Positions 5,709 to 7,231 of a DNA stretch of 7,231 bases are shown one piece after another. A program made the translations under genes and the position numbers. Source of the stretch: Candidatus Woesearchaeota archaeon (GTDB taxonomy: Archaea > Nanobdellota > Nanobdellia > Woesearchaeales > GW2011-AR9); the NCBI GenBank assembly GCA_013204355.1, contig JABMOA010000110.1:1-7231 (forward strand). Direction: 5' to 3'. Within the stretch, counting starts at the first letter, position 1, and each line of letters starts with the position of its first letter. The notes beneath the pieces are model-generated. The model made no database searches. It was not told where the DNA came from and saw nothing but the letters and a program-made list of their open reading frames with translations.

Positions 5709-7231
5709 TTATCGAATAAATAAGATCTATTTGGAGAATTTCAAATTGATTTCTGAAAGCATTCTCATTGAAGATTTTCAGAGTAATGACTTCATTGTTT
5801 TTGATGGGCCAAATGGCTTTGGGAAAACAACCGTTTTTGATGCGATTGAAATAGCATTAACAGGAGAGATTCATAGAGTTTTTCAGAATAAAATAGTGCC
5901 AAGTGGGCAAGGTGCTGAGGATAATGTTTATCTAAATAATCAAAATAATCCGATGAAAATTGTGATTGAATTTGATGATGGCGATAACACAAAAGTTCTT
6001 TTAGTTCAGGGAGAAAGTAGTGTCGGAATGAGGAAAACAAAGTTGAGGGCAGATAATCAAGAGTATTTCAAAAGGTTTGAATTAGAAAATATTGATAATC
6101 ACGGTGATAACATAGATGGTTTGCCAGAATTATCTCAACAGGACATTAATTCTTGGTTTAACGATGTGGACTTAAAAAAGTACTATAAACTCTATCATTA
6201 TATCCAACAAGAAGAAACAACTTTCTTTTTAAAAATGAAGGAAAATGAAAGAATGAAGCAATTGGGTACTTTATTTAACACCTCAACAGAGGATGATGAT
6301 TTTCAAGTAATCAGCTCAAGATTAGATGGAGTTTCCGCAGAAAAAGATAGATTGGATAGCGTTTTGTCCAAGAATAAAAAAGCACTTGAAAGTATAGATA
6401 TATCAAGCGAAGATCCAATAGAGAGCATGACAGAATACAAAGATGTTTTTGAGAATCTTGATTTTAATCCTCTATGGAATAACGAAAAATTAAAGAATAT
6501 TCATCAAAAAAACAATGGTGAAGAAACTGTTAGAACACTTTATAAAAGAGAGATTGATTTACTTATCAAATTTGTTAATGATTTTGAAGCAAACTATGAA
6601 CAATACGTTCATAGCTTATTAAATAATAGGCTACTTGCCTATAAATCAGATGTAGATTTATTAAATAATTACATCCAGTCTGTAAGCTTTCTAAATGATA
6701 TCGATTTAATACGACAGAAACAAAAAAACCAAAAAAAGTACCTCTCTTTACAAAAAGAGCTGAATAAAAGCACTTTGTTAAAAAACCTTTCCAAAGTAAA
6801 CTTTGATGAAATTTATAAAGAATTGCCCATTGAAGATCATTCCGAAAACTCAAAGTTGAAGATTGATAAAATTCTTTCACTTAAGAGTAAAGAAGGACAA
6901 TTATCTCAGGTGATAAGGGATTTTGAAGAAACAAGAAAAGAAATTCTTTCATTGTTTGATAGTATTCATAAAGAAGAAGAATTACCAGACAATGAATGTC
7001 CGTTATGTGGTTTTAGTTGGCCGGAAGGATATGAGCAGCTATTGTCAAATATTGAAGAAAAAGGAAAGAAAATTTCGTTATTAAAAAGTACAACAAGTAA
7101 AGAAATCACGAAGCAATTTAATGAGTTTTACGAAGAAAACGTGTTGCAACTCATTGGTTTTGTAGATAAGTATTTGCAAGATCCAAACAATATTATTAAT
7201 CAAGACTTTTTTAACCAAGTTAATATTGACC
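5701..7231 (+). CDS. lmuB: ABC-3C SMC/Rad50-like ATPase (LmuB-like), 3' end missing
   Basis: This is the ATPase and presumed sensor of the Lamassu-type system, related to Rad50 and RecF/RecN proteins; it is expected to dimerise on DNA. The frame is open from 5701 to the window end (510 residues) with no stop. It opens with a RINKIYLENFKLIS strand pair typical of Rad50-like heads, Walker A GPNGFGKT (residues 36-43), and a Q-loop-type YIQQEETTFFLK segment (Q169-Q170). A long Lys/Glu-rich helical region follows (about 200-430 and beyond 445), flanking a zinc-hook type CPLCG motif (C433, C436) like that at the tip of Rad50 coiled coils. The ABC signature, Walker B and the second head half must lie beyond the window. 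I chose 5701 because it gives an 8-base overlap identical in layout to the previous junction; an in-frame ATG at 5695 would add only two residues. Family call strong; Lamassu naming inferred from gene order. Confidence 0.87.
   Translation, partial: MSNYRINKIYLENFKLISESILIEDFQSNDFIVFDGPNGFGKTTVFDAIEIALTGEIHRVFQNKIVPSGQGAEDNVYLNNQNNPMKIVIEFDDGDNTKVLLVQGESSVGMRKTKLRADNQEYFKRFELENIDNHGDNIDGLPELSQQDINSWFNDVDLKKYYKLYHYIQQEETTFFLKMKENERMKQLGTLFNTSTEDDDFQVISSRLDGVSAEKDRLDSVLSKNKKALESIDISSEDPIESMTEYKDVFENLDFNPLWNNEKLKNIHQKNNGEETVRTLYKREIDLLIKFVNDFEANYEQYVHSLLNNRLLAYKSDVDLLNNYIQSVSFLNDIDLIRQKQKNQKKYLSLQKELNKSTLLKNLSKVNFDEIYKELPIEDHSENSKLKIDKILSLKSKEGQLSQVIRDFEETRKEILSLFDSIHKEEELPDNECPLCGFSWPEGYEQLLSNIEEKGKKISLLKSTTSKEITKQFNEFYEENVLQLIGFVDKYLQDPNNIINQDFFNQVNID

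Noticed and set aside
5792..6040. Open frame of 82 codons on the minus strand
   Set aside because: It is antisense to the Walker A region of the ATPase, which is clearly the real coding frame.
6575..6880. Open frame of 101 codons on the minus strand
   Set aside because: It is antisense to the ATPase coiled-coil region; Phe/Leu/Tyr richness mirrors Lys/Glu/Asn codons on the coding strand.

Overview
The window is part of a bacterial anti-phage defence island. All six genes I can support lie on the + strand and are packed end to end. The DNA is AT-rich (roughly one third G+C by eye). Start codons are preceded by A/T-rich sequence rather than strong Shine-Dalgarno boxes. Together with the protein style, this suggests a member of the Bacteroidota (Flavobacteriia-like), but that is an inference with no ribosomal or housekeeping gene to support it.

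Left part (1-2887): the 3' end of a type 1 BREX locus. It holds the C-terminal third or so of PglZ (alkaline-phosphatase fold, SDHG and HGG motifs), followed 2 bases later by BrxL, an AAA+ ATPase. The BrxL is unusual. Its AAA+ core is joined through an acidic linker not to a Lon-like protease domain but to a domain that looks like the phospholipase-D-fold C-terminal domain of human MITD1 (MIT_C). The other BREX genes (brxA, brxB, brxC, pglX) are expected upstream, outside the window.

Middle (2899-3417): one small gene of unknown function. It encodes a protein with an N-terminal membrane anchor and a helical, probably cytoplasmic, coiled-coil-like body.

Right part (3434-7231, running off the end): an ABC-three-component (ABC-3C) system of the Lamassu kind, in the order LmuA, LmuC, LmuB. 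LmuA is an effector with a Cap4/DUF4297-like nuclease domain at its N-terminus. LmuC is the middle component. LmuB is a Rad50/SMC-like ATPase with a CxxC zinc-hook motif. The two junctions inside this system are matching 8-base overlaps (ATGATTAA and ATGAGTAA), so the three genes are probably translationally coupled.

The gaps between pglZ, brxL, the small membrane gene and lmuA are 2, 11 and 16 bases. I see no terminator or room for a normal promoter between them, so the BREX tail and the Lamassu system may be transcribed together. BREX marks host DNA and blocks phage replication. Lamassu systems are thought to sense aberrant or invading DNA through the SMC-like ATPase and release the nuclease, giving a second layer. 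There is no stretch of 300 bases without a gene, and I found no tRNA, rRNA, CRISPR array, insertion sequence or attachment site.
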